Assembly: GCF_001548035.1 (NCBI RefSeq)
Contig: NZ_AP014723.1
Coordinates: 1,612,001-1,676,000 of the forward strand
Source of the DNA: Sulfurospirillum sp. UCH001
GTDB lineage: Bacteria; Campylobacterota; Campylobacteria; Campylobacterales; Sulfurospirillaceae
DNA length: 64,000 nucleotides
Direction of reading: 5' to 3'
This document shows positions 10,009-17,745 of this stretch, piece after piece. The position numbers were made by a program, and so were the translations under genes. The notes below the pieces were generated by a model. That model had not been told where the DNA came from. It made no database searches and worked only from the letters and a program-made list of their open reading frames with translations. Position 1 is the stretch's first letter. The number at the start of each line of letters is the position of its first letter.

Positions 10009-11336
10009 ATCAAAAGACCTTACGGATTATCTTTTTTAGCTATTTAACGGTTGTTTTCATTGGGGCTGTTTTATTGATGCTTCCTTTTGCTCATATCGGA
10101 AAATTAGCATTTATCGATGCACTCTTCACTTCAACATCCGCAACATGCGTGACAGGGTTAGTTGTCAAAATCACACCTGAAGATTTCACATTCTTTGGGC
10201 AATTTGTTATTCTTGTACTCATGCAAGTCGGTGGCGTTGGTTACATGAGTATTGTCACTCTTTTCTTCTTATTTATGAAAAAGAATCTAAACATTCATGA
10301 AAAGAATATGGCAAAAGAGTCGCTTAACTACTCTACCAACCTTGACATTCAACACTTTTTAAAAAAAGTTTTTCTCTTTACGCTCATCATCGAAACTTTA
10401 GGTGCACTTATTTTAACCATGCGTTTTGCCACACATATGCCTTTCAATAAAGCTATATGGCAAGGCATCTTTCACTCAGTCGCCGCCTTTAACAATGCTG
10501 GTTTTTCAACATTTAGAGACAACCTTCTAGGCTATCAAACAGATTTCACCGTTTTAGTTACCATAGGATTACTCATTATTTTAGGAGGTCTTGGTTATTT
10601 AGTCTTAGTCGAGATTCATGCAAAAGCAACGCATAAACGGTTTATGCTCTCTGCACATACTAAAATTACACTAGTAGGTACTTTGATTTTAATTGTCTCT
10701 GGAACACTGCTGTTCTTGGCGATTGAATGGGACAATGCCGGTGTTTTTAAAAACATGTCTTTATCCCACAGCGTGCTTAATAGTTTCTTCCTCTCAGTCA
10801 ATTTTAGAACGTCAGGTTTTAACAGCCTTGACCTTTCTCAATTAAGTGACTCATCACTCTTTTGCTCAACCATTTACATGATGATTGGTGGTGGAGCGGG
10901 AAGTACCGCAGGTGGTATCAAAATTACAACCGTTGCAGTTCTTATCATTGCCACAATTCATACCATTAAGATTAGCAATCAAGCACCAAATGCGTTTAAA
11001 CGCACGATCACACAAGAGGTCATCAACCGCTCTTCTGCGATTATCCTTGTTGCTTCATTTATAGCCATTACAACGACTATTATTTTGGTCGAAACCCAAC
11101 ACTCCAACTTTATGAAAACACTGTTTGAAGTCGTATCTGCTTTTTGTACCGTAGGTGTTTCTGTTGGAAATGGCGATGTGCTCAGTCTTTCAGAAAAATT
11201 TAGCCCTTTTGGAAAATCCATCATCATAGCACTTATGCTCATTGGACGTATGGGAATTTTTGCTTTTGGATTTCTCATTATAGGTAAAGAAAAAATCAAA
11301 CATATACAATACCCAGAAGGAAGGATTTTATTATGA
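10005..11336 (+). CDS. Trk/Ktr potassium uptake system membrane subunit (TrkH/KtrB family)
   Basis: A 443-residue inner-membrane protein with the four P-loop repeats of the superfamily of K+ transporters. The filter segments are visible as TSATCVTGLVV, FNNAGFSTF, NFRTSGFNSL and AFCTVGVSVG, each carrying the conserved glycine. The length is closer to KtrB than to the longer E. coli TrkH. The second half includes the GGGAGSTAGGIK segment typical of the intramembrane gating region. ATGA overlaps join it to the regulator gene before it and to the RCK subunit after it, so channel and gating ring are translated together. Function as a Na+- or H+-linked K+ uptake pore is established for the family. 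Confidence 0.95.
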   Translation: MNQKTLRIIFFSYLTVVFIGAVLLMLPFAHIGKLAFIDALFTSTSATCVTGLVVKITPEDFTFFGQFVILVLMQVGGVGYMSIVTLFFLFMKKNLNIHEKNMAKESLNYSTNLDIQHFLKKVFLFTLIIETLGALILTMRFATHMPFNKAIWQGIFHSVAAFNNAGFSTFRDNLLGYQTDFTVLVTIGLLIILGGLGYLVLVEIHAKATHKRFMLSAHTKITLVGTLILIVSGTLLFLAIEWDNAGVFKNMSLSHSVLNSFFLSVNFRTSGFNSLDLSQLSDSSLFCSTIYMMIGGGAGSTAGGIKITTVAVLIIATIHTIKISNQAPNAFKRTITQEVINRSSAIILVASFIAITTTIILVETQHSNFMKTLFEVVSAFCTVGVSVGNGDVLSLSEKFSPFGKSIIIALMLIGRMGIFAFGFLIIGKEKIKHIQYPEGRILL

Positions 11337-11995
11337 AAACATATGCCGTTATAGGACTTGGAAAGTTCGGCTTTCATATCGCAAAAGGATTGGCGGAGCA
11401 AGGTATGGACATCATCGCCATCGACAACGACCCTCATAAGATCCAAGTCATTAGCGAATACATTGAAGATGCCATCATCTTAGACAGTACCGATATCAAA
11501 GCACTTCAAGAAGCGGGTGTTGTAGGGCTAGATACGGTTATTATCAGTATTGGTGAAAACATTGAAGCGAGTATTTTAACACTGATGGCGCTTAAAGAAC
11601 TAGAGAACAAAACCATCATCGCAAAAGCAATTACGCTGACACACGGCGAGATATTAGCGCGTCTGGGTGCATTTAAAGTCATCTATCCTGAGCGAGAATC
11701 GGCTAAAAAATTAGTGGAAAATCTTGTTGGAAATGTTGTCATTGACCAAGTTGACTTTAGTAGTACCATCAAAATCGCTAAATTTTCAGTCACTCAATCA
11801 CTCATTGGCAAACAAGTCAAAGACATTGAAGCCATGTTCGAAAATGAAATCCATCTCATTGCATGTAAAACCCGTGATAACTGGACATTTGATGTTGAAA
11901 AAACCTATAAAATTCGCGAAAATGATATGCTTGCCTTTATCGGGAAAAAAGCTTTCATTGAGAAACTAAGAAATCTAACAAAATCTGAGAACTAA
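11333..11995 (+). CDS. Potassium uptake regulatory subunit TrkA/KtrA (RCK domains)
   Basis: A 220-residue cytoplasmic protein with one RCK_N Rossmann domain (VIGLGKFGFHIAKGLAEQG, acidic end of strand two in IAIDNDP) followed by an RCK_C domain (about residues 135-220, with IGKQVKDIEA and ENDMLAFIGK). A single RCK_N plus RCK_C matches KtrA rather than the tandem E. coli TrkA. It should form an octameric ring that gates the KtrB/TrkH pore in response to ATP, ADP or NAD(H). Its ATG overlaps the pore gene stop, and a hairpin terminator follows 13 bp after its own stop, closing the operon. Confidence 0.95.
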   Translation: MKTYAVIGLGKFGFHIAKGLAEQGMDIIAIDNDPHKIQVISEYIEDAIILDSTDIKALQEAGVVGLDTVIISIGENIEASILTLMALKELENKTIIAKAITLTHGEILARLGAFKVIYPERESAKKLVENLVGNVVIDQVDFSSTIKIAKFSVTQSLIGKQVKDIEAMFENEIHLIACKTRDNWTFDVEKTYKIRENDMLAFIGKKAFIEKLRNLTKSEN

Positions 11996-12007
11996 TCTCA
12001 ATACCTC

Positions 12008-12060
12008 AAGCCTCTTTTAATGAAAAGGTGTTATAACATTCTCAAAAAAAGAGGCTTTTT
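12008..12060 (+). terminator. Terminator of the potassium uptake operon
   Basis: AAGCCTCTTTT at 12008-12018 pairs with AAAAGAGGCTT at 12047-12057. The loop of 28 nt is long and contains a smaller TGTTATAACA palindrome. T residues follow the stem. It stands just after the RCK gene stop. Confidence 0.7.
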
Positions 12061-12115
12061 ATCTAAAATACAAAACCTTCATGCCTCTTTTTTCACCATC
12101 GCATAAGGAAACATC

Positions 12116-12481
12116 ATGAAGTTACATCCTCTCACACCTGAAGAAGAGCGTATTATCGTACACAAAGGTACAGAGATGCCCTATTCTGGGGCATATAATA
12201 GCTTTTATGAAAAAGGAGTTTATCTCTGTAAACGCTGTCATACTCCACTATATACATCAAATGACAAGTTTAACTCTGGCTGTGGATGGCCTAGTTTTGA
12301 TGATGAGATACAAGGAGCGATTAAGCGTGAAACTGACCGTGATGGCAGACGCACTGAAATCCTCTGTAACGCCTGTGGAGCGCACTTAGGACATGTATTT
12401 GAGGGAGAAGGATTTACCCCTAAAAATACAAGGCACTGCGTGAATTCTCTTTCACTCATTTTTGTCCCTGAAAAAGGGTAG
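12116..12481 (+). CDS. msrB: Peptide-methionine (R)-S-oxide reductase MsrB
   Basis: A 121-residue repair enzyme that reduces the R-epimer of methionine sulfoxide in proteins. The structural zinc is held by two CxxC pairs (CKRC and CNAC). The GCGWPSF and HLGHVF motifs, and the catalytic Cys in RHCVNSLSL, are all present. There is no signal peptide, so it acts in the cytoplasm. It is a free-standing MsrB, without an MsrA fusion. It sits alone after the potassium operon terminator, and the CNNM gene downstream has its own promoter just beyond the msrB stop. Confidence 0.96.
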   Translation: MKLHPLTPEEERIIVHKGTEMPYSGAYNSFYEKGVYLCKRCHTPLYTSNDKFNSGCGWPSFDDEIQGAIKRETDRDGRRTEILCNACGAHLGHVFEGEGFTPKNTRHCVNSLSLIFVPEKG

Positions 12482-12492
12482 TTTTTGGTTTA

Positions 12493-12501
12493 TGCTATAA
12501 T
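12493..12501 (+). promoter_or_regulatory. Extended -10 promoter of the CNNM transporter gene
   Basis: TGCTATAAT is a perfect extended -10 element beginning 12 nt after the msrB stop codon. Transcription would begin near 12508, about 24 nt before the leader ORF and about 80 nt before the transporter ATG. Confidence 0.65.
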
Positions 12502-12531
12502 ACACAATAAATTATTTTAAAGGAATTTTGA

Positions 12532-12594
12532 ATGTCCCCCAGTGAACCGGACTCGTGTAGCTTACTTCTTTCTGTTCTAGGAGTAATCCTATGA
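12532..12594 (+). CDS. 20-residue leader peptide upstream of the CNNM transporter
   Basis: A short open frame encoding MSPSEPDSCSLLLSVLGVIL. AAGGA at 12520-12524 is 7 nt ahead of its ATG, and its TGA (12592-12594) overlaps the ATG of the transporter gene as ATGA. The transporter is in another frame, so this is a separate peptide and not an N-terminal extension. The first seven residues hold two prolines and two acidic residues, including Glu-Pro-Asp. The E. coli MgtL leader of the Mg2+ transporter mgtA begins with Met-Glu-Pro-Asp-Pro, and such starts destabilise ribosomes at low Mg2+. A Mg2+-responsive leader is therefore suggested here (inference). Its ribosome must pass through the hairpin at 12578-12591. 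Confidence 0.7.
   Translation: MSPSEPDSCSLLLSVLGVIL
12578..12591 (+). promoter_or_regulatory. Hairpin hiding the ribosome binding site of the CNNM gene
   Basis: TAGGA (12578-12582) and TCCTA (12587-12591) are perfect complements round a GTAA loop, a GNRA tetraloop. The stem holds AGGA of the AGGAG ribosome binding site and the first base of the transporter ATG. A ribosome finishing the leader ORF would melt it. Only five base pairs form, so its effect alone would be modest. Confidence 0.6.
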
Positions 12595-13667
12595 CCCTAC
12601 TCATTGTCTATCTTAGCCTTACGCTTATCATTACGTTTATGAGCTCTATATTAGAAGCCGTTCTACTCTCCTGCACAAATTCTTACATTGAAACGTTGCC
12701 AAAAGACCTCAATGAAAATGCTATTGCAAAACTAAAAGAGCTTAAAGCAAACATTGACGTGCCTATTTCATCTATTTTAACGTTCAATACTTTTGCCCAC
12801 ACAATGGGTGCCGCAGGTGTTGGTGCACAAGCCCAACTTCTTTTTGGAAATGAGTGGCAAACAGCTGTTGCCTTTGTCGTTACACTATTAATTTTATACG
12901 CATCAGAAATTATTCCTAAAACCATTGGTGCGATTTATTGGAAAAAACTTCTCATTCCATCAGCATACCTTGTCTCATTCCTTGTGACATTGACGTATCC
13001 ATTTGTATGGGTTTCATCTTTGCTGACAAATTATATTTCGCGCAATAAAAAAAGCCATCACAACTACTCTCGTGATGAAATTATGGCTGTTGTTGCGATG
13101 GGTGAAAGAGATGGTTCTATTTTAAGTAAAGAGAGTGATCTGATCGAAAACCTTTTAAAACTCAAAAATATTAAAGCTAAAGATATTATGACTCCTCGTA
13201 GCGTTGTATTTGCATTACCTGCAACAACGACGATTGAAGATGCGATTGAAGATGACCGTATGTATATACACTCACGTATTCCTATTTTTGGAGAAACACT
13301 GGATGATGTTGTGGGTATTGTCTTTAACCAACGCATCCTTGAAGAGAGTGTCGAAGACCATGATAAGATTACACTTGAAAACATTGCGCATGAAGTGCAT
13401 ATGGTTTCTGAAAATCTTCCTGTTCCAAACCTCATCGACCAGTTTGTAAAACGAAAGACACACCTTTTCATAGTATTTGACAGCTATGGACAAACAGCAG
13501 GTGTTGTTACTCTTGAAGATGCCATAGAAACGCTTCTAGGCGTTGAAATTGTTGATGAGATGGATGAAGTCGAAGATATGCAACTCTTTGCAAAAGATAG
13601 AAGTAAAAAATTCCAAGACCGCATGAAAGTCGAGCGTAAAAAACTCGAAAAAGCAAAAGTAAATTAA
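12591..13667 (+). CDS. CNNM/DUF21 transporter with CBS-domain pair
   Basis: A 358-residue membrane protein. The N-terminal DUF21 domain (about residues 1-150) has four hydrophobic segments and the conserved SEIIPKTIGA stretch. A CBS pair follows (about 190-320; DIMTPRSVVFALP, YIHSRIPIFGETLDDVVGIV). The CorC/HlyC C-terminal domain found in many relatives is missing; the protein ends in a charged tail. CNNM proteins and bacterial CorB/CorC/MpfA homologues are linked to Mg2+ (and Co2+) efflux or exchange, with CBS domains binding Mg-ATP. 'Haemolysin' in old annotations is misleading. AGGAG lies 7 nt before the ATG but is held in a hairpin, and translation is likely coupled to a 20-codon leader. 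Confidence 0.9.
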   Translation: MTLLIVYLSLTLIITFMSSILEAVLLSCTNSYIETLPKDLNENAIAKLKELKANIDVPISSILTFNTFAHTMGAAGVGAQAQLLFGNEWQTAVAFVVTLLILYASEIIPKTIGAIYWKKLLIPSAYLVSFLVTLTYPFVWVSSLLTNYISRNKKSHHNYSRDEIMAVVAMGERDGSILSKESDLIENLLKLKNIKAKDIMTPRSVVFALPATTTIEDAIEDDRMYIHSRIPIFGETLDDVVGIVFNQRILEESVEDHDKITLENIAHEVHMVSENLPVPNLIDQFVKRKTHLFIVFDSYGQTAGVVTLEDAIETLLGVEIVDEMDEVEDMQLFAKDRSKKFQDRMKVERKKLEKAKVN

Positions 13668-13679
13668 TAACACTAAACA

Positions 13680-13711
13680 CTAAAGAGGCCTCTAACAATG
13701 AGCCTCTTTAG
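13680..13711. terminator. Hairpin between two convergent genes
   Basis: CTAAAGAGGC (13680-13689) pairs with GCCTCTTTAG (13702-13711) round a 12-nt loop. It lies between the ends of the CNNM gene and of the phosphatase gene that closes the ten-gene minus-strand operon. Neither side has a long T tract, so terminator strength is uncertain. Confidence 0.5.
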
Positions 13712-14301
13712 AAAACTCTCTTATTATCCCACTGTACTTTTTTTGCATTCCATATCAGCTCATTTACACAGGCATAAGGCTGTTCTATACAAAACATTTC
13801 ATTGATTGAAATGCCCAATATATTAGCAAGGATTGTCCTATTGACACCTGCATGAGCAACAATGAGTATCGTACCTGTTGCATGATGTGTAATAGCATCA
13901 AAAGCATACCTAGCACGTGTAGCCACATCGTGAAAACTCTCACCATGGGGTGGTGTAAAATACTCCAAATTATCCCCTCTTTTGGCATACAATTCAGGAT
14001 AGGCTGATTTTATCTGAGTCATAGGTACATTTTCCCAATCACCCATATCGATTTCAGTAAATGCTTCTACCCTTTCATAATGTCCACATTTACCTTCGCA
14101 CACAATTTCAGTAGTTTGTACACAACGCTTCAAGGGGCTTGTAAAAACAGCGTCAATGGGAATGGTTTTAAAATACTTATGCAAGGTTTTTGCTTGCGCT
14201 ATACCCGCTGCATCCAAAGGGACGTCAGTACGACCAAGATACCGCTTTTCGTTTCCATTTGCAACATGCCCATGACGCATCAGATACACTCTATAAACCA
14301 T
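13708..14301 (-). CDS. Histidine phosphatase family protein, last gene of the Mop module
   Basis: A 197-residue cytoplasmic enzyme of the phosphoglycerate mutase/CobC branch. It has the phosphohistidine motif LMRHGH near residue 9, a second Arg in SPLKRCVQT, the acidic residue in EIDMGDWE, and the second His in VAHAGVNR. It is the distal gene of the operon and overlaps the nucleotidyltransferase gene by 11 bp. CobC-like enzymes remove a phosphate from a nucleotide-bearing cofactor intermediate, so it might act on a molybdopterin nucleotide or a by-product of the ligase in this cluster. That substrate is inference. Confidence 0.85.
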   Translation of the reverse strand: MVYRVYLMRHGHVANGNEKRYLGRTDVPLDAAGIAQAKTLHKYFKTIPIDAVFTSPLKRCVQTTEIVCEGKCGHYERVEAFTEIDMGDWENVPMTQIKSAYPELYAKRGDNLEYFTPPHGESFHDVATRARYAFDAITHHATGTILIVAHAGVNRTILANILGISINEMFCIEQPYACVNELIWNAKKVQWDNKRVF

Positions 14302-15406
14302 AATGAAACACTTTCCCTGTTAAATTTTCAATCTTCTTTATAATCATTTTAGTCGCATTCAAACGCTTCATAATGTTTTTTTGCGCATCAAAATTCCCTG
14401 CACACTTTAAAAACGCCTTCTCAAAGCGCTTTTCAAAACCACATACCTCATCTTCGCTTACCAATTTATCGGCGAGAAAAAGCAGTTCATTTTCATTCAA
14501 TGGTACATTTTCATCCACAACAATATCCATATGTGTCGCAATGATATTGCCTATAGCTTCATAGCCCAATGTTTTTAGTTTTAAAGCACCCACATCAGCA
14601 TGATTTTTCTCTTTGCGCGCGATGTCATGCAACAATGCAGCAGCCAATAGCGCATTTTTATCAAGCACAATTTTTATGCAAGAGAGTTCAAAAAGAATGA
14701 TCTGTACCATTTTTTCAACTGCTTGACAATGCGCGATAATATGTTCATCCACACCATTTTCATACATCAAAGCCAAACACTCTTTTTCTGTTGGAGCAGT
14801 TCTTTTTTCATACATACAAAGCGTCTCATAATCTTCTTTGGTATCCATATCCATCAGTACGGTTTGATCATAAACAGGGACATAGAGTGCATCATCATTA
14901 AAGGCTTCTAAAACTCTTTTAAGCCCGCCTTCTCCATCGCTTGAGAGAATATGCTCTTTATACTTCATATCAATGAGTGGAGGATGCCCTTTATGTCCTA
15001 AAAAAGTGGGGTAAATCACCCCTTTTTTTTCTCTTACATACGCTTCAAACAAACGCTCAAGGCTTTGCCCTTTAACGAGTGGTATATCCACAGGATTCAT
15101 ATAAAATGCACTTATCCTTCCATCGATATCGATAGGACCAAGCCCTTTTTGAATGGAGCTAAACATCCCTTTGTCATACGCTTCGTTATAAATCACTGTC
15201 ACATGCTCATCTTTTAAAACCTCTTCGATCTCTTTGTGACGATGCCCCACTACCACATAGATATGGTTTAAACCATGCGCCTTATACGTCTCTATGAGTC
15301 TTTGTAAGGCACTGGTTTTGCCTAAAGGTAAAAGGGGCTTAAACTCATGCATCCTTGAAGAATACCCAGCAGCGATGATAAGAACAGCGATGTCGCTCTT
15401 TTGCAT
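14291..15406 (-). CDS. Nucleotidyltransferase-HD fusion, MocA-like (DVU1551-type)
   Basis: A 371-residue fusion. Residues 1-190 form a MobA/MocA-like nucleotidyltransferase with the NTP-binding loop LIIAAGYSSRMHEFKPLLPLG split as IIAAGYSSRM and KPLLPLG, and with MNPVDIPLV and HKGHPPLI. Residues 210-371 form an HD phosphohydrolase domain with LLHDIARKEKNHADVGA. MocA makes the cytosine dinucleotide form of the molybdenum cofactor, which D. gigas MOP uses, so the N-terminal domain probably supplies MCD to the oxidoreductase encoded at the head of the operon. The fused HD domain could hydrolyse a nucleotide product. I recall this fusion as the DVU1551 family. Confidence 0.88.
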   Translation of the reverse strand: MQKSDIAVLIIAAGYSSRMHEFKPLLPLGKTSALQRLIETYKAHGLNHIYVVVGHRHKEIEEVLKDEHVTVIYNEAYDKGMFSSIQKGLGPIDIDGRISAFYMNPVDIPLVKGQSLERLFEAYVREKKGVIYPTFLGHKGHPPLIDMKYKEHILSSDGEGGLKRVLEAFNDDALYVPVYDQTVLMDMDTKEDYETLCMYEKRTAPTEKECLALMYENGVDEHIIAHCQAVEKMVQIILFELSCIKIVLDKNALLAAALLHDIARKEKNHADVGALKLKTLGYEAIGNIIATHMDIVVDENVPLNENELLFLADKLVSEDEVCGFEKRFEKAFLKCAGNFDAQKNIMKRLNATKMIIKKIENLTGKVFHYGL

Positions 15407-15409
15407 GGG

Positions 15410-16444
15410 TTAACTTCTTCTTGCTTTGATAAGCTCTGCTACGATGCTAATCGCAATTTCTTCTGGTGTTTGAGCATTAATCGAAACACCAATAGGACAA
15501 CATACTGCATCCAAATCTTTTTGATCAAATCCCTCATTCAGAAGCAAGTTGTACACATAATTGCGTTTCGTTTTACTACCGATCATGCCAATATATTTGG
15601 CTTTCATGGTGAGTGCTTGTTCTAAAACGATTTTATCAACTCCTCGCGTAACAATGACAATATAGCTATTTTTAGGGATATGTACTGTTTGTTGCAAATT
15701 CTCATAGGTTGAAGAAACCACATGCACCTCATCGGCACTTGGGAAACGCTCTTTGTTCGCAAAAGCTTCTCTGTCATCAATGATAACAGTATAAAAGCCT
15801 AACGTTTTGGTCAAAGCCGCTATTTGTTGAGAAACATGCCCTGCTCCAACGATGTAAAGTCTTTGGGTATCGTAAAAAGGCTCAATCATATAGCGCTGTT
15901 TGCCCAAATAGAGATGAAATTTTATATGATTAAAATTCTCTCGAAGCTCCCGTACAATGCCCTGAACTTCTTTATCTTCTTCGCCAAAGAGATCATCTTC
16001 GGTACAAATCCATTTATGCTTACCCGTAATACGCTTGCTAGCATCTGATACCTTTGTTATCACCACAAAATCTGTTTCAGTGGCTTTGAGCTCTTTGGCT
16101 TTGTGGTAGGTATTGAGCTGGTGAATGTCTAGGGCGTTTAAATACTCTAAAAGAACACTCACTTCGCCACCACACACCATACCAGCCGCTCTTGCGTCAT
16201 CATCTGTCAGCTCTATATCTTCGATAGAACACTTTTTCGTTTTAAAGATTTCAGGCGCTAACTGCATCGCCATCGCTTCTAGTGTCCCACCACCAATCGT
16301 ACCCTCAATGAAACCATCTTTGCGAATCACCATCTTTGCACCCGCTTCTCTAGGCGCTGAACCGCTTTTTTGTAGTATCGTAGCGGTCACAATCTCATTT
16401 TGTTCATTTAAACTATCGACAATATGTTCAATGATAGTTTTCAT
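15410..16444 (-). CDS. XdhC/CoxI family molybdenum enzyme maturation factor
   Basis: A 344-residue protein with the N-terminal XdhC/CoxI domain (GSAPREAGAKMVI, GTIGGGTLEAMA, MVCGGEVSV) and a C-terminal Rossmann domain (YIVGAGHVSQQIAALTKTLG, then VIIDDREAFANKERFP), ending with GVSINAQTPEEIAISIVAEL. XdhC proteins bind the molybdenum cofactor, assist sulfuration of the metal centre and insert the cofactor into xanthine-oxidase-family enzymes. That is the expected role for the Mop-type enzyme in this operon. Its start overlaps the stop of the ligase gene by ATGA, and the nucleotidyltransferase gene follows after 3 bp. Confidence 0.93.
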   Translation of the reverse strand: MKTIIEHIVDSLNEQNEIVTATILQKSGSAPREAGAKMVIRKDGFIEGTIGGGTLEAMAMQLAPEIFKTKKCSIEDIELTDDDARAAGMVCGGEVSVLLEYLNALDIHQLNTYHKAKELKATETDFVVITKVSDASKRITGKHKWICTEDDLFGEEDKEVQGIVRELRENFNHIKFHLYLGKQRYMIEPFYDTQRLYIVGAGHVSQQIAALTKTLGFYTVIIDDREAFANKERFPSADEVHVVSSTYENLQQTVHIPKNSYIVIVTRGVDKIVLEQALTMKAKYIGMIGSKTKRNYVYNLLLNEGFDQKDLDAVCCPIGVSINAQTPEEIAISIVAELIKARRS

Positions 16445-17745
16445 CGCTTATCTCCTCTGCTGTCTCGTAATTTTCGTTTTATCATGCTATTGGTAATTTT
16501 TGGTGAATAGTCGTCTTCCACATTTTCCAAAGAGAGTGTAAATCCAAAAGAAAAACGCTCCCTTATGTGCCTAATCATCTCTTGTTCACTCTTTTCATAC
16601 GCCTCTTTGCTACTCACAATACATGTGATATGCACAACATCATTCTCACTCACATTCAGCGTATAATCCACTATAGGCGCAAACCGTAAAAGGATTTCAT
16701 CAAAATCTCTTAAATGCATCTCATGCCCATGAATGCATACTTTATTTTCAATGCGACCACGCACTTTTTCCATTGTTCTCAAAAATGTGCCACACGCACA
16801 AGGTTTTGTGGAAAAACGCGCTATATCACCTGTTCGGTAGCGGATGAGTGGCATTGCTTGACGGCTAAACGTTGTAAAAACAACCTCGCCATACTCGCCA
16901 TCACTTACACATTCACAGGTGATGGGGTTAATAATCTCAAAATAGAGATGATTCTCTCTTACGTGGTAACCATGAAGACACTCGCACTCAACACCACCAC
17001 CATAGCCCATCTCTGTCATACCATAATGGTTATAGACCTTGCACGCTCCATCCTTTGAGAGTGCCTCAACTAGGGCATCAGGTACATAGTCAGTGCTTAA
17101 AAGCACTTTTTTGATGTGCGTATAAAAAAGCTCTGGCTTGAGCTTGCTTAGGTAAAGTACCTGCATAGGAATACCCACGATACAGGTAATCTTATGCTCT
17201 TCAATGCACTGCGCGGTTTTTTCCACATCATTTAAAAGACCATGCACAACACACTCAATGTTTGAACGTGAAAGTGCTTTTTTGAGCAAGTCCCCAATGC
17301 TTGCTTGCGCTACGCCCGGAAGCAGTACCATGACTTTATCGTTCTCATCCACCAAGCAGTTCATTCCATACTGAAAAAAATCTATCGTCGCTTCTAAATC
17401 TTCATGGGTAAAAAAGAGACGCTTTTCATCACCTGTGGTGCCTGAGGTATTGAGCGTGACGATGCGTTCTATATCGCTGCTTGGCACACAGACAAAATCA
17501 TGGGCACTTTGCTTAATATCCTCAGGCGTTGTAAACGGGATACACTCAAAATCTTTCAGTGAATTGATAGAGTGCAGATCAATGTCACTGAGTGTGCGTT
17601 GATAAAACCGACTCTTCTCTTTCGCATACGTAAGCGTTTTTTGAATTTCTCCAAGCTGATAAGCTTGCAGTGCCTCTTGGGTTGAGCTCTTTAACGCTGT
17701 ACGCTCAAGTATCCAACGCTCTAAAGGTGTAGTATGCATCATCAT
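16441..17745 (-). CDS. AMP-forming ligase, phenylacetate-CoA ligase/F390 synthetase-like (DVU1553-type)
   Basis: A 434-residue adenylate-forming enzyme related to PaaK and coenzyme F390 synthetase. The nucleotide loop LNTSGTTGDEKRLFFTH, the HYGMTEMGYGG motif and the IRYRTGDIARF hinge region are visible, followed by a Cys pair CACG as in the PaaK group. The natural acid or phosphate acceptor is unknown. Two roles are conceivable: activating the carboxylate made by the aldehyde oxidoreductase, or adenylating a cofactor precursor together with the methyltransferase and radical SAM enzyme. ATGA overlaps connect it to both neighbours. The family recurs in the same module elsewhere (recalled as DVU1553). 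Confidence 0.87.
   Translation of the reverse strand: MMMHTTPLERWILERTALKSSTQEALQAYQLGEIQKTLTYAKEKSRFYQRTLSDIDLHSINSLKDFECIPFTTPEDIKQSAHDFVCVPSSDIERIVTLNTSGTTGDEKRLFFTHEDLEATIDFFQYGMNCLVDENDKVMVLLPGVAQASIGDLLKKALSRSNIECVVHGLLNDVEKTAQCIEEHKITCIVGIPMQVLYLSKLKPELFYTHIKKVLLSTDYVPDALVEALSKDGACKVYNHYGMTEMGYGGGVECECLHGYHVRENHLYFEIINPITCECVSDGEYGEVVFTTFSRQAMPLIRYRTGDIARFSTKPCACGTFLRTMEKVRGRIENKVCIHGHEMHLRDFDEILLRFAPIVDYTLNVSENDVVHITCIVSSKEAYEKSEQEMIRHIRERFSFGFTLSLENVEDDYSPKITNSMIKRKLRDSRGDKR

Noticed and set aside
10979-11446. 155-codon minus-strand frame inside the potassium channel gene
   Set aside because: Antisense to P-loop-containing sequence and spans the ATGA junction with the RCK gene.
12532-12594. 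N-terminal extension of the CNNM protein
   Set aside because: The leader ORF is in a different frame and ends in a TGA overlapping the transporter start.
16441-17745. Non-ribosomal peptide synthesis by the AMP-forming ligase
   Set aside because: No carrier protein, condensation or thioesterase domain is present in the window.
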